Below, piece after piece: positions 62,633 to 64,000 of a stretch of 64,000 nucleotides of DNA. The translations under genes were made by a program, and so were the position numbers. This DNA comes from an uncultured Phocaeicola sp. (GTDB taxonomy: Bacteria > Bacteroidota > Bacteroidia > Bacteroidales > Bacteroidaceae). Below the pieces are notes generated by a model. That model was not told where the DNA came from. It ran no database searches and saw only the letters and a list, made by a program, of their open reading frames with translations. The stretch is from the NCBI GenBank assembly GCA_944320845.1, contig CALUJA010000012.1, forward strand, positions 30,390 to 94,389, given 5' to 3'. Position 1 is the first letter of the stretch. Each line of letters opens with the position of its first letter.

Positions 62633-63796
62633 ATGTTAAATCCGACACAAGTGCCTTCTCCATGCTATGTCATGGAGGAAGAGCTGCTCAGACAGAATAT
62701 GAGCCTGATAAAACATGTGGCAGATACTGCCGGAGTAGAGATTATACTGGCGTTTAAAGCTTTTGCCATGTGGAAATCGTTTCCGATATTCCGCGAATAC
62801 ATCCATTATACTACTGCCAGTTCGGAGTATGAGGCGCGGCTTGCCTACGAGGAATTTGGCAGCAAGGCACATGCCTATTCACCGGCTTATACGGAAGCCA
62901 ACTTTCCGGCGTTTCTGCGCTATTGCAGCCACATAACATTCAATTCCCTGTCGCAGTTCGGCCGTTTCTATCCGCAGGTGGCGGCGGCGGGCGAACCGGT
63001 TTCCTGTGGCTTGCGGGTGAATCCGGAGTATTCGGAAGTGGAAGTGGAGCTTTACAATCCCTGTGCGCCGGGAACGCGCTTCGGGGTGACCGCCGGTCTG
63101 CTGCCGGATGCTTTGCCCGAAGGCATCGAAGGCTTTCACTGCCACTGTCATTGCGAGTCCAGTTCGTATGAATTGGAGCGTACTCTGCAGCATATCGAAG
63201 AGCGCTTTTCCCGCTGGTTCCCTCAATTGAAGTGGTTGAACCTGGGGGGCGGCCATCTGATGACGCGCAAAGACTACGATACGGCCCATCTGATTCGTCT
63301 GCTGAAAGGACTAAAGTCGCGCTATCCCCATCTGCACATTATTTTGGAACCGGGTTCGGCTTTCACCTGGCAGACCGGAACGCTGGTTTCGTCCGTAGTG
63401 GATATTGTTGAGAGCAGCGGCATACGCACGGCTATCCTCGATGTAAGCTTTACATGCCACATGCCCGATTGTCTGGAGATGCCTTACCAGCCTCAGGTGA
63501 GAGGGGCCGAGTCGCTTCCTGCCGATGCGGTAAAGACGGCGGCCGCAGGCGAGCATGTCTACCGCTTGGGAGGAAACAGCTGTCTGAGCGGAGACTATAT
63601 GGGCAGTTGGCGGTTTGACCACGAATTGCAAGTAGGCGAACGGATTGTTTTTGAAGACATGATTCATTATACGATGGTCAAGACAAACATGTTTAACGGC
63701 ATTCACCATCCTTCGGTCGCATTGCTGCATAAGGATGGTAACCTGGAGATTTACAAGACATTCCGTTACGAAGATTATCGTGACCGCATGTGCTGA
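62633..63796 (+). CDS. nspC: Carboxynorspermidine decarboxylase
   Basis: PLP enzyme making norspermidine or spermidine from its carboxy form in the alternative polyamine pathway common in Bacteroides. The 387-residue fold-III decarboxylase has the PLP lysine K42 in ILAFKAFAMW, the glycine-rich phosphate loop LNLGGGHLMT near 205, ILEPGSAFTWQTG near 237 and GGNSCLSGDYMG near 315 with the active-site Cys-x-x-x-Asp. No carboxynorspermidine synthase gene is in the window. It is the last gene of the ruvX-nspC run. Confidence 0.93.
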   Translation: MLNPTQVPSPCYVMEEELLRQNMSLIKHVADTAGVEIILAFKAFAMWKSFPIFREYIHYTTASSEYEARLAYEEFGSKAHAYSPAYTEANFPAFLRYCSHITFNSLSQFGRFYPQVAAAGEPVSCGLRVNPEYSEVEVELYNPCAPGTRFGVTAGLLPDALPEGIEGFHCHCHCESSSYELERTLQHIEERFSRWFPQLKWLNLGGGHLMTRKDYDTAHLIRLLKGLKSRYPHLHIILEPGSAFTWQTGTLVSSVVDIVESSGIRTAILDVSFTCHMPDCLEMPYQPQVRGAESLPADAVKTAAAGEHVYRLGGNSCLSGDYMGSWRFDHELQVGERIVFEDMIHYTMVKTNMFNGIHHPSVALLHKDGNLEIYKTFRYEDYRDRMC

Positions 63797-63852
63797 CGGC
63801 AAGGTATTGTCTTTCTTTTTAGCAGATATGTCATAAAAAAGTGAGTCAAGTG

Positions 63853-63883
63853 TTTGGTGGTTTCAGAAAAAGCACTACCTTTG
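63853..63883 (+). promoter_or_regulatory. Promoter of the tRNA-Gly gene (-33 and -7 boxes)
   Basis: TTTG (63853-63856), 19 nt, then TACCTTTG (63876-63883): a full match to the Bacteroides promoter pattern at ideal spacing. Transcription should start near 63890, 37 nt before the tRNA. Confidence 0.82.
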
Positions 63884-63926
63884 CACTCGCAATCGGGAAA
63901 ACAAGACAGATTGCTTTAAAGGCGTT

Positions 63927-63999
63927 GCGGAAATAGCTCAGTTGGTAGAGCATAACCTTGCCAAGGTTAGGGTCGCGAGTTCGAGTCTCGTTTTCCGCT
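63927..63999 (+). tRNA. tRNA-Gly (GCC)
   Basis: The 73-nt sequence folds as a tRNA: acceptor GCGGAAA pairs with TTTCCGC, the D-arm is AGCTCAGTTGGTAGAGC, the anticodon stem TAACC/GGTTA holds loop TTGCCAA with anticodon GCC, and the T-arm has the GTTCGAGTC loop. CCA is not encoded; the window ends one base later, so further tRNA genes of the same transcript could lie beyond the edge. Confidence 0.95.
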
Positions 64000-64000
64000 C

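Overview
The window is a 64 kb stretch of a gut-type Bacteroidales chromosome, most likely Bacteroides or Phocaeicola. This rests on three things: the recurrent promoter box TAnnTTTG (with a TTTG element 19 nt upstream in the two best cases), which is the known -7/-33 signature of the Bacteroides primary sigma factor; the gene families present (DUF4837 lipoprotein, TlpA-type lipoprotein, fused ThrE exporter, CfxA/CepA-like class A beta-lactamase, BT4734/VapE-type helicase beside a capsule locus); and the overall housekeeping gene content. Genus and species are inferred, not proven.

Layout. (1) 1-9.2 kb: a partial glycosyltransferase gene on the minus strand, then a plus-strand run rlmN, DUF4837 lipoprotein, pdxA, followed by a tightly packed set of sugar-nucleotide transferase, ATP-grasp enzyme, CDP-alcohol phosphatidyltransferase, flippase-like membrane protein, HAD phosphatase and MFS sugar transporter. 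The set looks like a pathway making and moving a polyol- or sugar-phosphate lipid head group. It ends in a 20-bp hairpin. (2) 9.2-27.2 kb: a complete type I-B CRISPR-Cas locus in the order cas6-cas8-cas7-cas5-cas3-cas4-cas1-cas2, then a leader and a very large array (135 repeats, 134 spacers by my hand count). The array contains several families of homologous spacers that encode the same peptide with mostly silent differences. One family reads through an HUH (His-hydrophobic-His) motif typical of rolling-circle replication proteins. (3) 27.3-38.6 kb: a minus-strand capsular or exopolysaccharide operon (Wzx, F420H2-dehydrogenase-like protein, pyruvyl transferase, UDP-glucose dehydrogenase, three glycosyltransferases, Wzy, acetyltransferase, Wzz) with a canonical promoter and a structured leader RNA. 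Base composition is patchwork, with a break inside wzz. (4) 39.1-46.4 kb: VapE/BT4734-type helicase, a GNAT-nitrilase fusion, rfbC-rfbA, and rpsA. (5) 46.5-55.2 kb: a TlpA-type lipoprotein and an RND efflux operon (adaptor, pump, outer-membrane channel) whose last gene is an intact class A beta-lactamase. (6) 55.3-64 kb: a YgbA-like Cys-rich protein divergent from a ThrE-type exporter, then ruvX, def, a TPR protein, a UvrD/PcrA helicase, nspC and tRNA-Gly(GCC).

How parts work together. Cas6 should process the array transcript, Cas8-Cas7-Cas5 form the Cascade complex, Cas3 degrades targets, and Cas4-Cas1-Cas2 add spacers at the leader end next to cas2. The degenerate, truncated repeats are all at the far end, which fits this polarity. 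The capsule genes together supply a lipid-linked repeat-unit pathway (Wzx/Wzy/Wzz type), with UDP-glucuronate made by ugd; rfbA/rfbC may add dTDP-rhamnose precursors, but rfbB and rfbD are not in the window. No wholly new system is evident. The best leads are the spacer families, the 280-bp non-coding gap inside the cas operon with repeat-like pieces, and the efflux plus beta-lactamase operon.
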